64,000 nt of DNA from Saprospiraceae bacterium (GCA_016719615.1 JADJYQ010000006.1:310001-374000); one strand, 5' to 3'; positions 24,491 through 34,739 are shown, counted from the stretch's first letter. Numbers and translations are program-made. The notes: a model not told the origin generated them from the letters alone.

Positions 24491-27214
24491 ATGACCTACG
24501 AGAACTTTACCATTAAAGCGCAGGACGCCATACTCAAAGCACAACAAATTGCAGCCGGACTCGATCAACAGATTGTAGACACCAGCCATTTGGCAAAAGC
24601 CATCATGGAGACTGACGAAAAACTGATTGATTTTTTATTTGAAAAAATGGGCGCCTCCATTCAAAAAATCAAATTTGAACTGGATACGGAGATGCGAAAG
24701 ATTCCACGCATCATGGATGCGCAAAAGCAATATTTGTCTAATGAGGCCAACAATATTTTATTACAGGCAAAGACGATCAGTAAAGAATTTGGCGATGATT
24801 ATATTTCATTGGATTCCATGCTCATGGCCTTATTAAAGGGATCCGACAGCACTGCAAAAATTCTGAAGGCAAATAAAATTACAGCTGAAGGTCTCAAACA
24901 AGCCATTTTGGATTTGAGAAAAGGTAAAAAAGTTACAGATACAGGTAGTGATGAATCATTTAATGCTCTAAATAAATATGCCGTAAATATTAATGCAGCA
25001 GCAGAGAGTGGAAAACTCGATCCAATTGTTGGAAGAGATGAAGAGATTAGAAGGATCCTTCACATATTGAGCAGACGGAAGAAAAACAATCCGATATTAA
25101 TTGGAGAAGCAGGAGTCGGCAAAACAGCAATTGTAGAAGGAATTGCCTGGAGAATTGTAAAAAGCGATGTGCCAGAAAATCTCAAGGATAAAAAGATCTT
25201 TTCACTTGATATTTCAGCTTTAATAGCTGGCGCAAAATACAAAGGTGAATTCGAAGAAAGATTAAAAGCAGTTATTAAAGAAGTTATTGAGTCGAATGGA
25301 AAAATCATCTTGTTCATCGATGAGATCCATACATTAATAGGCGCAGGCGGCGGACAGGGAGCCATCGATGCCGCAAATATTTTAAAGCCGGCATTGGCCA
25401 GGGGAGAACTTCATACGATTGGCGCAACAACACTTGATGAGTATCAAAAGTATTTTGAAAACGACAAAGCCCTTGTTCGAAGATTTCAAACGGTGATCAT
25501 TGACGAACCTTCTGTAGAAGATACCATTTCCATTTTAAGGGGTATACAGGACAAATATGAAGTTTATCATAAAATAGCCATTAACGATGAAGCATTGATT
25601 GCGGCTGCAGAATTATCGCATAGATATATAACAGAAAGGCAATTGCCGGACAAGGCCATCGACCTCATCGATGAAGCTGCAGCAAAACTGCGACTGGAGC
25701 TTGACAGTGTGCCTGACGAGATTGACGAAATGGAGCGCAAGGTAAAGCAGTTGGAGATCGAACGCGAAGCTGTAAAACGCGAGCAGGATGTAAAAAAAGT
25801 CGGCGTCATCGAAGGTCTGCTGGCCAATGCAAAGGAAAAACTCGAATCCCTGCGTGCTAGTTGGCAGGCTGAAAAAGAAATCGTAGATCAGATTCAAGGC
25901 ATCAAAAAACGCATGGATGAAATCGGAATGGATGCTGACAAGGCCGAAAGAGAAAGTGATTTCGGTAAAGTTGCGAAACTTAAGTATGGAGATTTAAAAG
26001 AGCAGGAACAATTATTAAAGGATGCAGAAGAGAAGTTGAAAGATTTACCAGAGGGTACTCGCTTTACATCGGATGTAGTAACTGAAAATGATATAGCGGC
26101 CGTTGTGAGTAAATGGACGGGAATTCCGCTAAGCAAAATGATGCAAAGTGAGAAACAGAAATTACTCCAGCTCGAAGAAGAGTTGGCAAAAAGGGTGATT
26201 GGTCAAAAGGAAGCCGTTACCGCTGTTGCCGATGCTGTGCGCAGGTCAAGATCGGGATTACAGGATCCCAATAAACCTATAGGTTCCTTTATTTTTCTGG
26301 GACCTACAGGCGTTGGTAAAACCGAATTGGCTAAAGCGCTTGCAGAAGTTTTGTTTGATGACGAACGTGCCATGACCCGAATCGATATGAGTGAATACAT
26401 GGAATCACATGCAGTATCCAAGTTGGTTGGAGCTCCTCCGGGATATGTGGGCTATGATGAAGGAGGACAGTTAACGGAAGCCGTTAGAAGAAAGCCCTAT
26501 TCTATTATTTTGTTGGATGAAATTGAAAAAGCACATCCGGATACATTTAATATTTTATTGCAGGTCTTGGATGATGGCCGACTTACTGATAGTAAAGGTC
26601 GAGTAGCGAACTTTAAAAATACCATTATTATCATGACCAGCAATATGGGCTCGGAACTCATATTGGAAAATTTTGAAGACCTGGAAGCCGTTGGAGAAAA
26701 ACACCGCATTGAAATTTTGGAAACAACGAAAATCGAAGTGTTCGAAAAACTCAAACAAAATTTAAGGCCGGAGTTTCTCAACAGGATTGATGATAAAATT
26801 ATGTTTTTGCCTTTGACCAAAGATGAAATTAAACAAATCGCAGGCTTACAACTGAAAGCATTAAAATCAACTTTGTCGGATCAAGGAATCCAATTGGAAT
26901 TAAGCGAAAAGGCTTTAGGACTCCTTGCAGACCTGGGTTACGAACCACAATTTGGAGCAAGACCTTTAAAACGCGTTATTCAAAAGGAACTGGTAAATGA
27001 ATTGGCCAAATGGATGTTATCAGGCGAATTGGGAAAAGAGGCTAGCATCAAAATTGATACGGATGCAAAGGGATTTACCTTTAATGGAAAATCGTTGAAT
27101 TCGGTTGAAAAAGGTTTGACCGAACGGGAGAAAAAATTAAAAGAGTTGGATCAAGCAACCAAAGAAGTCGAAGATGCCGCGAAAAAACTGAAACCCAATC
27201 CTGAAAACAATTAA
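24491..27214 (+). CDS. clpB: Disaggregase ClpB (Hsp100 AAA+ chaperone)
   Basis: A 907-aa hexameric chaperone that threads aggregated proteins through its pore together with DnaK. Clp N-domain repeats span about residues 1-145. The first AAA+ module has Walker A GEAGVGKT at 205-212 and the Walker B string ILFIDEIHT. The middle coiled-coil domain (about 405-530) identifies ClpB rather than ClpA or ClpC. The second AAA+ module has Walker A GPTGVGKT at 604-611 and the pore loop GAPPGYVGYDEGG. The protein is some 40 residues longer than typical because of a charged C-terminal tail (TEREKKLKELDQATKEVEDA). It is monocistronic and converges with a minus-strand gene. Confidence 0.97.
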   Translation: MTYENFTIKAQDAILKAQQIAAGLDQQIVDTSHLAKAIMETDEKLIDFLFEKMGASIQKIKFELDTEMRKIPRIMDAQKQYLSNEANNILLQAKTISKEFGDDYISLDSMLMALLKGSDSTAKILKANKITAEGLKQAILDLRKGKKVTDTGSDESFNALNKYAVNINAAAESGKLDPIVGRDEEIRRILHILSRRKKNNPILIGEAGVGKTAIVEGIAWRIVKSDVPENLKDKKIFSLDISALIAGAKYKGEFEERLKAVIKEVIESNGKIILFIDEIHTLIGAGGGQGAIDAANILKPALARGELHTIGATTLDEYQKYFENDKALVRRFQTVIIDEPSVEDTISILRGIQDKYEVYHKIAINDEALIAAAELSHRYITERQLPDKAIDLIDEAAAKLRLELDSVPDEIDEMERKVKQLEIEREAVKREQDVKKVGVIEGLLANAKEKLESLRASWQAEKEIVDQIQGIKKRMDEIGMDADKAERESDFGKVAKLKYGDLKEQEQLLKDAEEKLKDLPEGTRFTSDVVTENDIAAVVSKWTGIPLSKMMQSEKQKLLQLEEELAKRVIGQKEAVTAVADAVRRSRSGLQDPNKPIGSFIFLGPTGVGKTELAKALAEVLFDDERAMTRIDMSEYMESHAVSKLVGAPPGYVGYDEGGQLTEAVRRKPYSIILLDEIEKAHPDTFNILLQVLDDGRLTDSKGRVANFKNTIIIMTSNMGSELILENFEDLEAVGEKHRIEILETTKIEVFEKLKQNLRPEFLNRIDDKIMFLPLTKDEIKQIAGLQLKALKSTLSDQGIQLELSEKALGLLADLGYEPQFGARPLKRVIQKELVNELAKWMLSGELGKEASIKIDTDAKGFTFNGKSLNSVEKGLTEREKKLKELDQATKEVEDAAKKLKPNPENN

Positions 27215-27240
27215 GCATAAAGGAAAAGAGTAAAATGGAA

Positions 27241-27795
27241 TTACAAATTGAGGATAGAACCACCATCAATTAAAATATCTTTAATGGCAGCTTTCCCTGA
27301 ATGAATTCGGATGATGGACTGAACAGACTGCGCACTTTCTGTTCGGGTTCGCAAATTTTTCATAGCTTCGTTAGATAATCGAGATTCTTCTAGAAAGAAT
27401 TTTTCAAAAGGATATTCCAGATATACCCGGCAAATATCTTCTTTCTGAGTAAATTTAATTTTAGCTTCTACAAAATTTGGAGTAAATTCTGGCTTTGATT
27501 TAAACAAGCTATCAATCACAGCATATCCGGAAGAATCTGTTTTAAAGACAACAAAAACAGTTTCACCATTTTGCCAAATGCTATCATGTTCAACCGGAAA
27601 TTTATCCTGTTCGTAGGAGAGTCGAATATATTTTCCGCTCAGCGTTGCATCGGGATATTCAAGCTTTGCTTTTAAGCGGTATTCTTTTCCTTGAGCGTGT
27701 ATTTTTTCATTATCCAGTATCATTTTAACCGGAATTGCAATTTGAATCAACGCTAATATGATGAACGAAGGCAAAATATAAGATTTAAGATTCAT
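27241..27795 (-). CDS. GDYXXLXY-domain membrane-anchored protein
   Basis: A 184-aa protein with one N-terminal membrane segment (YILPSFIILALIQIAIPV). The motif G-K-Y-I-R-L-S-Y matches the GDYXXLXY domain signature except at the second residue. These proteins are almost always encoded beside a DUF2157 membrane protein, as here, where the two genes overlap by 11 bases. The joint function is unknown. The short C-terminal motif IRIHSGKAAIKDILIDGGS is also typical of the family. Confidence 0.82.
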   Translation of the reverse strand: MNLKSYILPSFIILALIQIAIPVKMILDNEKIHAQGKEYRLKAKLEYPDATLSGKYIRLSYEQDKFPVEHDSIWQNGETVFVVFKTDSSGYAVIDSLFKSKPEFTPNFVEAKIKFTQKEDICRVYLEYPFEKFFLEESRLSNEAMKNLRTRTESAQSVQSIIRIHSGKAAIKDILIDGGSILNL

Positions 27796-29071
27796 GGTCT
27801 TTTTTAGATTTTAACATTCGATAATTAATAATAAAAAAGCCAAGCCCAATACAAACAAAAAGGACTCCGCGAAGAACAAAACTAAGATCTGAATCAAAAA
27901 ATCTGCAGATCACCAATCCGGAGATGATGAATAGTCCAGAGTTTAATTCCGAAAGATTGTGCTTTTTTAATCCCTGCAAGATGATTAATAAGCCGATCAA
28001 AAAGCAAAGTAAGTTGATAGACAAAATGGATAAAGAGGAACTGAAGCCCAGGAAAAATATAGGTATAAATACCAGATAAACAAATTGTAAAGCTTGGAAT
28101 TTAGTTAGGATTCCGGTTTTTAATTGAAATAACTGTAACGCCATTGTAAGAAGGCTAATGATGATTGCAAAAAGAAATTCGGGAGTATGCATCCATGAGC
28201 TCCATGGAATTATTTTATCTATTAGCGTATTCCAAAAACCATCAAAGCTTAAAATCCACAATAGGATGACAGTTCCAATAGATCCAATATAGGAATATCC
28301 ATTCTGGATGGGCACTTTGCTATTAAAATAATTCGATTGCCCAACTGCAAGGAAAGCTGCTAAAAGACTGAAGTAAATGATGAAAACATATTCGCCATTA
28401 TCACGTGCTAAGGTCACAGGCATAAACAGCAAGGATAAAGGGATGGCCCAATGAATCAGCGTTAGTAAAATGTGATCTTGATTTTTTCTGATATTTTGGA
28501 AATAATAAGGTAGGACGAATGCCAATAGCAGCAGATATATAAATGCTTTTGTAATTTGTTCGGATTGAACAGAATAATCGATTAAATATGCGGTGATGCC
28601 TATTATAAACAGTAACATTGTAACCGAAGATCGCATGAGGTATACAAGGGGCAATGTAAGTAATGACCAAACTAAAATAAATTGTTTGAAATCACCTGAG
28701 ATATGGTAAATCTGACTGATTAAAGAAATACAAGAACCCAAGGCGAGACTTAAAAATGCAGCAGAACATTCACGCCATACGGCATTGTCGGATTTGCGAA
28801 GTAAGGTAAATAAACAAAGTGTCTGTGAAGCCAAAAGTAAAAGGAAAGCCAAGGATGTTTTTGAAATTTTCGATAAAGAATCCCAGTTGTGAGCCAGTAT
28901 TAATAAAATGCCAGTACCCACTAGCAAAGCGCCCAGAATTCCAAAAATTAAAACAAGTTTGTTTGAAGGCTTTTGGTTTTTTTGATCGTAATAGCTGGTA
29001 ATCCGTTCAGCGATTTCATGAGATATCACATTTTCCTGTACGAGTTCAGAGAGATCTTTTAGTATGCGCAT
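27785..29071 (-). CDS. DUF2157 multi-pass membrane protein
   Basis: About 428 aa from the ATG at 29071. A short cytosolic N-terminal helix (ILKDLSELVQENVISHEIAE) is followed by some twelve transmembrane helices beginning LVLIFGILGALLVGTGILLILAHNW, the hallmark of DUF2157. The frame is open 40 codons further upstream, but those would run into the formate/nitrite channel remnant and have no membrane-protein character, so the later start is used. The overlap with the GDYXXLXY gene indicates translational coupling and a two-protein complex. Function is not known. Confidence 0.85.
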   Translation of the reverse strand: MRILKDLSELVQENVISHEIAERITSYYDQKNQKPSNKLVLIFGILGALLVGTGILLILAHNWDSLSKISKTSLAFLLLLASQTLCLFTLLRKSDNAVWRECSAAFLSLALGSCISLISQIYHISGDFKQFILVWSLLTLPLVYLMRSSVTMLLFIIGITAYLIDYSVQSEQITKAFIYLLLLAFVLPYYFQNIRKNQDHILLTLIHWAIPLSLLFMPVTLARDNGEYVFIIYFSLLAAFLAVGQSNYFNSKVPIQNGYSYIGSIGTVILLWILSFDGFWNTLIDKIIPWSSWMHTPEFLFAIIISLLTMALQLFQLKTGILTKFQALQFVYLVFIPIFFLGFSSSLSILSINLLCFLIGLLIILQGLKKHNLSELNSGLFIISGLVICRFFDSDLSFVLRGVLFVCIGLGFFIINYRMLKSKKDHES

Positions 29072-29132
29072 TGTTTGATGATATAGCGTATTAAAGGTAT
29101 AACGGGAAACTCCCAATCTAAATATTTTTCTC

Positions 29133-29811
29133 CTAAATATTTCGATCAAATGGTTTTTTCCATCGGTAAATGATGTAATATACCAGGGCAACTAGTTGCA
29201 GCAACAAATGCGGAGACAGGAAATACGATAACCACAACTTTGTCGATGATAGATCTGCCAGCCTGGCACATCCAAACAGCGAGGCACACGAGTACATTGC
29301 ACAACATTCCGCTAAAAAAGGCATGAGAAAAAGACAAATTGCATTTTGATTGTGCAATGATCAGATATTGTTCTGAGACTCCATTATTATTCATGGACGC
29401 GTGGTTCGAAAAAAAGACGAGAAGTGCTACACTGAAAGCGCCTAAGAAGTTTGCTATAAAGACGATAGACCAATTTCTAAAAACTTCAAACATGCTAATT
29501 TTACCGTCAGCCCAGGCCATCACCAGAAGATTATTACCGGTAAATAATTCTGCTCCTGCTACCACCACAAGTAGAAGCCCTAATGAAAAAACGAAACCAC
29601 CCAACAAACGGGATATTCCAAAGCTAATCGCATGATCAGAGAATATGATCGTGCTGTACATAGCCCCAAGGGCAATAAACCCACCAGCCAACAATCCTAG
29701 CATCAAAAGTGAAATCATCGGCAACCTTGCTTTTACAAGACCAATATTTTCAATTCTATCTGCAACTTCTCCTGGAGAAAATGCATCAAATCCGTAAATT
29801 TCAGTTTTCAT
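29133..29811 (-). pseudogene. Formate/nitrite transporter (FocA/NirC family), internally deleted
   Basis: The first ~200 residues are a good FNT channel: first helix LLMLGLLAGGFIALGAMY, the AGAELFTGNN motif, NFLGAFSVALLVF and the half-helix IVFPVSAFVAA. Immediately after AFVAA the normal GFEH(S/C)xANM motif and the rest of helices five and six are missing. The reading frame instead ends after 17 unrelated residues. In another frame, starting just past the junction near 29205, the gene resumes with LVALVYYIIYRWKKPFDRNI, which is the normal end of helix six. So roughly 45-50 codons appear lost with a frame change. The channel, which needs the conserved TM5 histidine, is probably dead. Confidence 0.75.
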
Positions 29812-29922
29812 TTTTAAAAATAATCTCAGTATAAGCTAATGTAATATTTTTTTTTGAGACTCCGAAATATTATGGTTTAATATTTCTATTAATTCATATC
29901 AATTGCTTATCATTGCTATTGT

Positions 29923-30816
29923 ATGCACAAAGGGCCTGTTAGAGATATTATCGAATGGAAGAAAATATTTTCTCCACATGCATTACTATTTACAATACTT
30001 GGAGTAATTCTGGCGACGATTGCTTTTAAAGGATTTATGATTCCAAACCGTTTCCTGGACGGAGGAATTACTGGATTATCTATTCTAATTCATGAGTTGT
30101 TTCATTTCAACATTGGGCTAGCCTTGTTTTTTCTCAATTTGCCTTTTGTATATATTGGCTATAGAAAAATCGGAAAAACCTTTGCCATACAGACACTGAT
30201 TGCAATTTCTCTTTTGGTATTTGCCATACAATTTGTGGAGATAAATCCCATTACGCACGATAAAGTATTGATCGCTGTATTTGGAGGTTTTTTTATTGGT
30301 TTGGGTATTGGGCTTGTTATCAAAGCAGGGGGTGTCATTGATGGAATGGAAGTGCTGGCAGATTATACCAATAAGAAGTTTGGTTTTTCTACCAGTGAGT
30401 GGGTCATGTTATTTAATTCTGCTATTATCATCATTGCTGCATGCAATTTCGGTTTGGAAACGGGCATGTATTCCATCCTGACTTATTTCACAGCTATGAA
30501 AACAGTGGATTATGTCGTCGATGGATTCGAAGAATATACAGCCCTCACTATAATTTCTTCAAAAGAGGACGAGATTAAGTCAATGATTGTAAATGATTTT
30601 AATAAAGCCATTTCTGTTTATAAGGGAGAACGCGGTTATTTACCAGGAAGTTTTGATATTAAACACGATTGTGAAATTATTGTAACCATCGTTACCAGGT
30701 TAGAAATCCACCGCATACAGATCGCTATTAATGAAATTGACCCGAAAGCATTTATTTATATTACAAGTATCAAAGAAGTGTCCGGCGGCATCATAAAACA
30801 AAAAGTAAATCGATAA
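29923..30816 (+). CDS. YitT family membrane protein
   Basis: A 297-aa protein. The first ~200 residues form about five transmembrane helices with the YitT signature (IPNRFLDGGITGLSILIHEL and a second GVIDGMEVLADY half). The C-terminal ~90 residues are a soluble DUF2179 domain (DEIKSMIVNDFNKAISVYKGERGY ... GGIIKQK). YitT proteins are widespread but their substrate is unresolved. There is no neighbour on the same strand, so it is probably monocistronic. It is divergent from the damaged FNT gene across 111 bases. Confidence 0.9.
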   Translation: MHKGPVRDIIEWKKIFSPHALLFTILGVILATIAFKGFMIPNRFLDGGITGLSILIHELFHFNIGLALFFLNLPFVYIGYRKIGKTFAIQTLIAISLLVFAIQFVEINPITHDKVLIAVFGGFFIGLGIGLVIKAGGVIDGMEVLADYTNKKFGFSTSEWVMLFNSAIIIIAACNFGLETGMYSILTYFTAMKTVDYVVDGFEEYTALTIISSKEDEIKSMIVNDFNKAISVYKGERGYLPGSFDIKHDCEIIVTIVTRLEIHRIQIAINEIDPKAFIYITSIKEVSGGIIKQKVNR

Positions 30817-30850
30817 TTTTTATTTTTTATTGCGACTGGATTATTATTCA

Positions 30851-32077
30851 TTATATCTTGATAAATCTCATAATTTGTGACAAATCTCCTTCTACAAGTA
30901 TGGTATAAATACCTACTGGATAATTTGAAATATCCAAGCGACTAAATTCCTGAATTTCAAAATTCAATAAAACATGTCCATGGCCATCAATCAATGTGGC
31001 TTGGTGTTTTTGTTTATCAGAAATTTCATTTTTTGCATGAATATGAATCCAATCGTTTGCAGGATTGGGATACAGCATTAAAGCAGAATTATCATTGGAT
31101 TCATCATCAATATCGCTTGCATTTTTTAATTGTAATACATTTCCAAAATGGCTGCATATATATCCATTGTCTTTGTCGATCAGATCAATTGAATACAGAT
31201 GTTCATTTCCGAGTGGACTCGTCATTGGGGTCCAACTCATTCCCCCATTTTCGGTTTTTAAAATAGTACCGTTGAAACCACAAACCATTCCAAAATTTTC
31301 ATCTAAAAAATGCAATTCAAAAAGGGGTTCTTGAGTAATAGAAGGCAATCGATACCAGGTCTTTCCTCCATCATTGGTTTTATAAATTCGTCCGATATCA
31401 GCACAAGCATATCCGGTTTGATCATTTACAAATTGGATGCTACGAATCCAGTCGGCCGGAGGTTCGAATGGAAAAAAATCAACTGCTTGCCAGGAATCGC
31501 CGCCATCTTCTGAACGCAAAAGGATGTTTGATCCGCTGGCAAAACAAACTCCCGAAGAAGTCACGGTAACTTTATAAAATAAATGGTTGGTCCCACTGGG
31601 TCTTATTTCCCAATCATTGCCTGCATTATTTGTGCGCATGATCAAACCATTAGAGCCGACAGCATATCCAATTTTTGCATCGATAAAATAAATACCCCAA
31701 ATTTGCTCTGTAACATTTGTCGTTAAGGTTTTCCAATTCAAACCACCATCTGTTGATCGAATGATAATGCCATTATTTCCACTCATGTACATGACGGAAT
31801 CATTGAGGATAGCGATATCCATAAATCGCATAGAGGTATATCCCGAACTCACATCCATCCAAGTTTTACCACCATCCCTGGTAATGTGAATATTTTTTGT
31901 TGAACCGTTGTATAAACTACCCACGGTGATTCCAAAATCTTTATTGTGAAATTCAATTTTCTGCAGCGTCTGAGCCGGGTTGAATTGGTGAAGTACGGAC
32001 CATTCCTGCGAAAACACAGGGCATACTAAAAAACAAAATAAGAAAATGAAAAATAAAATCCGTGTTGAATTATTCAT
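30851..32077 (-). CDS. Secreted Ycf48-like beta-propeller with T9SS sorting domain
   Basis: A 408-aa protein with a signal peptide (FIFLFCFLVCPVFSQ) and about six blades of the Ycf48/BNR type. Recurrent strings are TRDGGKTW, STDGGLNW, TNNAGNDW, SEDGGDSW, TNDGGKTW and TENGGMSW, each followed by a GYAVG-like turn. The C-terminal ~80 residues are a type A T9SS sorting domain starting LMLYPNPANDW. It is thus exported across the outer membrane and probably attached to the surface. These propellers bind partners rather than catalyse; the role here is unknown. Confidence 0.92.
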   Translation of the reverse strand: MNNSTRILFFIFLFCFLVCPVFSQEWSVLHQFNPAQTLQKIEFHNKDFGITVGSLYNGSTKNIHITRDGGKTWMDVSSGYTSMRFMDIAILNDSVMYMSGNNGIIIRSTDGGLNWKTLTTNVTEQIWGIYFIDAKIGYAVGSNGLIMRTNNAGNDWEIRPSGTNHLFYKVTVTSSGVCFASGSNILLRSEDGGDSWQAVDFFPFEPPADWIRSIQFVNDQTGYACADIGRIYKTNDGGKTWYRLPSITQEPLFELHFLDENFGMVCGFNGTILKTENGGMSWTPMTSPLGNEHLYSIDLIDKDNGYICSHFGNVLQLKNASDIDDESNDNSALMLYPNPANDWIHIHAKNEISDKQKHQATLIDGHGHVLLNFEIQEFSRLDISNYPVGIYTILVEGDLSQIMRFIKI

Positions 32078-32181
32078 ATAAAATACATTTGAGTAGCGAA
32101 AATAGGCAATTCGCTGTAATGCATTTCAATTTAAAGTAAATAGATTTTAATGTTCGATGATAGTACCCGGTAAATATATTC

Positions 32182-33168
32182 TTAAAATACTCCGGCCTCT
32201 TCCTGGTAAATTAATTTAACCATTAATCGCCCAACCATATTTAAGCTGTATGGATCAATGACGTCCAATTTATCTTTCAGCGTATGGTGATAATGTGGGA
32301 AGCGCTTGCCATCCGGACGATTGATGATGTCGATCATTTTAATTTTGGCAATGGTATTTACAAAATAATGATCATCTATGGTGCCACCTCCTGATGTTTT
32401 AGGAAAATTCGCAGCATAACCCATGGCATCTGCTAAATTCCAAACTTTATCTACGATATCTTTCGCGTAATAGACACTAAAATCTTCTGTATAAAATCCG
32501 GGATTGGAACCGCCAACGATGTCTAAAAGAATACCATATGCCGGACGGCTATGTGTGAAATGTAAATTCGAAGACCAATATTGTGAACCAAGGCCCCATG
32601 ATTTATCATTTCCGTTGCTACCATAATCTTCAAGATCAAAAAAGACGATATCAATGCCAATGTTTGATAATGGTTGAGATTGAACGGCGCGCGCGACCTC
32701 TAAAAGCACACCTACACTGCTTGGACCATCATCTGCGCTGTCAAATGATTTTTTGCGATTAGCTGGATCAGGATCAGCATCAGCCCAAGGGCGAGTATCC
32801 CAATGTGAGGCAAATACGATTCTCCTTTTTGCCTCTTTATTAAATTGGGCTATGATATTGACACCATTGAGAACAGTTCCATCGAAGGCAGTGGCTTTGA
32901 ATCGTTGTTCGATCACATCTGCACTAAAACTTTTAAATTTCTCAACGATCCAATCTGCACAAGCTTTGTGTGCGGATGTATTGGGAATGCGTGGTCCAAA
33001 CAAAACCTGTTTGCGAACAAAATGGTAGGCACTATCTTTGTTAAATGACGGATACTTAATTTCCTTTTCAACAGTTGGACTTTTCTGAACTTTATCAGAT
33101 TTGCAGGAATGTAAAAACAAAGATCCAATAAGGATCAAAATAAAAAATAAAGGCTTAATAAATTTCAC
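32182..33168 (-). CDS. M28-family lipoprotein peptidase / glutaminyl cyclase-like
   Basis: About 328 aa. A lipoprotein signal ends F-L-H-S-C, anchoring the protein in a membrane. The M28 zinc sites are visible: H and D in FASHWDTRPWAD, D in SADDGPSSVG, E-D in FFDLEDYG, and a late H in TIDDHYF. The ADADP insertion and IDIVFFDLEDYG resemble Bacteroidota glutaminyl-peptide cyclotransferase-like enzymes as much as aminopeptidases. I chose the GTG at 33168 because it lies 13 bases after the cysS stop and directly before the signal; ATGs further upstream would overlap cysS by up to 53 bases. Confidence 0.85.
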   Translation of the reverse strand: MKFIKPLFFILILIGSLFLHSCKSDKVQKSPTVEKEIKYPSFNKDSAYHFVRKQVLFGPRIPNTSAHKACADWIVEKFKSFSADVIEQRFKATAFDGTVLNGVNIIAQFNKEAKRRIVFASHWDTRPWADADPDPANRKKSFDSADDGPSSVGVLLEVARAVQSQPLSNIGIDIVFFDLEDYGSNGNDKSWGLGSQYWSSNLHFTHSRPAYGILLDIVGGSNPGFYTEDFSVYYAKDIVDKVWNLADAMGYAANFPKTSGGGTIDDHYFVNTIAKIKMIDIINRPDGKRFPHYHHTLKDKLDVIDPYSLNMVGRLMVKLIYQEEAGVF

Positions 33169-33181
33169 GTTTTTAATTTTA

Positions 33182-34672
33182 TTAAATATACATCCATTCG
33201 GTTCCATCTTTCCCATCCTTGAGTTGGATTCCACTTTCTTTTAAGCTGTCTCGAATTTTATCTGACATCGCAAAATCTTTTCGCAAACGCGTATCTTTTC
33301 TCAATTCGATGATGAGCTGCATCAGTTGATCTAAGGTTTGGGAATTATTCGATTGATTTTCATCTTTCAAACCATAGATATCAAAAACAAAATGCGTCAT
33401 GTGCGCTTTTATTTCCGCCCATGTATTTTCAGAAATCATGTCTTTAGAAATATGACCGTCTTTTATTGAATTCATCAAACCGGCAAGTTCAAATATGCTG
33501 GCCAAGGATTTCGGAACATTAAAATCATCATTCATGTCGGTATAACATTGTTCGATGGCAGCTTTTACTTCGATGTCTTTTGCCCCTTCTTTTGGATGAA
33601 AACCCGTCATTTGTGCATTTAAAATGCGCATGGATTCCATCAGCCTTTTATATGCCTTATCTGCGCCCTGTAGTGCATCATCGGTAATATCCAGCGTACT
33701 GCGATAATGTGCTTGTAAAAAGAAAAAACGAACCACCATAGGAGTATAAGCTCTGGTGATGTGCGGACTATTGCCACTGAATAATTCTTCAGGTGAAATG
33801 GTATTTCCTTCGCTTTTCGACATTTTTCTGCCATTCAGCAACAGCATGTTTGTGTGTAACCAGTAATTGCAAGGCGTACAACCACAGGATCCCACATTTT
33901 GTGCTATTTCGTTTTCGTGATGTGGAAATTTTAAATCATTACCGCCACCATGAATATCAAAATGTTCGCCCAAATATTTAGTGCTCATTGCAGAACATTC
34001 GAGATGCCAACCCGGAAATCCTACAGACCAAGGCGAATTCCAACGCATAATATGTTCATCACTCGCTTTGATCCACAATGCAAAATCAGAAGGATGTTTT
34101 TTCTCGCCCTGATTTTTGAGATCATCTCTGGATTCTGCCAATAAATCATCAACAATTCTACCTGATAATTTTCCGTAAGGATTTTTTTCTTCAATAAATT
34201 TCAGCGTATCAAAATAAACGGAACCATTTTTTTCATATGCGAATCCTCTATTGAGGATAGCCTCCACCATTTCAATTTGTTCGATGATGTGACCGGTTGC
34301 CCTTGGTTCAATACTCGGAGGAAGCACATTAAAAATGCGCATCATTTCATGAAAACCATTGGTGTATTTCTGGGCAACTTCCATGGGTTGCAATTGCTCC
34401 AGTCTTGCGCCTTTCAACATGCGGTCTTCTCCGTCATCGAGCAAATGGCCTACGTCTGTGATGTTTCTTACATATCGAACTTTATATCCGAGTTGTTTGA
34501 GGTAACGGAAAATGATATCAAAAGAAACAAAGGTGCGGCAATTGCCCAGATGGGCATCATAATAAACCGTTGGTCCACAAACGTACATTCCGATGTGTCC
34601 CGGGATCAGCGGATTAAAAACTTCCTTTTCTCCGCTTAAACTATTGTGCAAAATGAGGGATCTCGACTCCAT
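33182..34672 (-). CDS. cysS: Cysteinyl-tRNA synthetase
   Basis: A 496-aa class I tRNA synthetase that charges tRNA-Cys. The HIGH-type signature is HLGN at residues 41-44, preceded by the zinc Cys in YVCGPTVY. KMSKS is at 283-287, in GRKMSKSEGNTI. The zinc-site segment WHLECSAMS and the NEIAQNVGSCGC region are intact. The C-terminal anticodon-binding helices are complete, ending LKDGKDGTEWMYI. The M28 peptidase gene follows closely on the same strand. A -7 promoter match ends only four bases before the ATG, so the mRNA may be leaderless. Confidence 0.97.
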   Translation of the reverse strand: MESRSLILHNSLSGEKEVFNPLIPGHIGMYVCGPTVYYDAHLGNCRTFVSFDIIFRYLKQLGYKVRYVRNITDVGHLLDDGEDRMLKGARLEQLQPMEVAQKYTNGFHEMMRIFNVLPPSIEPRATGHIIEQIEMVEAILNRGFAYEKNGSVYFDTLKFIEEKNPYGKLSGRIVDDLLAESRDDLKNQGEKKHPSDFALWIKASDEHIMRWNSPWSVGFPGWHLECSAMSTKYLGEHFDIHGGGNDLKFPHHENEIAQNVGSCGCTPCNYWLHTNMLLLNGRKMSKSEGNTISPEELFSGNSPHITRAYTPMVVRFFFLQAHYRSTLDITDDALQGADKAYKRLMESMRILNAQMTGFHPKEGAKDIEVKAAIEQCYTDMNDDFNVPKSLASIFELAGLMNSIKDGHISKDMISENTWAEIKAHMTHFVFDIYGLKDENQSNNSQTLDQLMQLIIELRKDTRLRKDFAMSDKIRDSLKESGIQLKDGKDGTEWMYI

Positions 34673-34676
34673 TTGG

Positions 34677-34684
34677 CAAAGATA
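34677..34684 (-). promoter_or_regulatory. -7 element abutting the cysS start
   Basis: The minus strand reads TATCTTTG, an exact TAnnTTTG match separated from the cysS ATG by four bases. Transcription starting about 7 bases from the element's centre would begin at or very near the start codon. Confidence 0.4.
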
Positions 34685-34739
34685 AATTCAGGAAGAAAAT
34701 AAACTGTGAATGTTTTACAAATGAATTAGAGTCAATGGT

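Noticed and set aside
29072..29191. Longer start for the DUF2157 protein
   Set aside because: It would add 40 residues overlapping the formate/nitrite remnant, with no membrane-protein character. The ATG at 29071 begins a typical DUF2157 N-terminus.
33169..33234. ATG start of the M28 peptidase at 33234
   Set aside because: It would overlap cysS by over 50 bases and place non-signal residues in front of the lipoprotein signal; the GTG at 33168 fits better.
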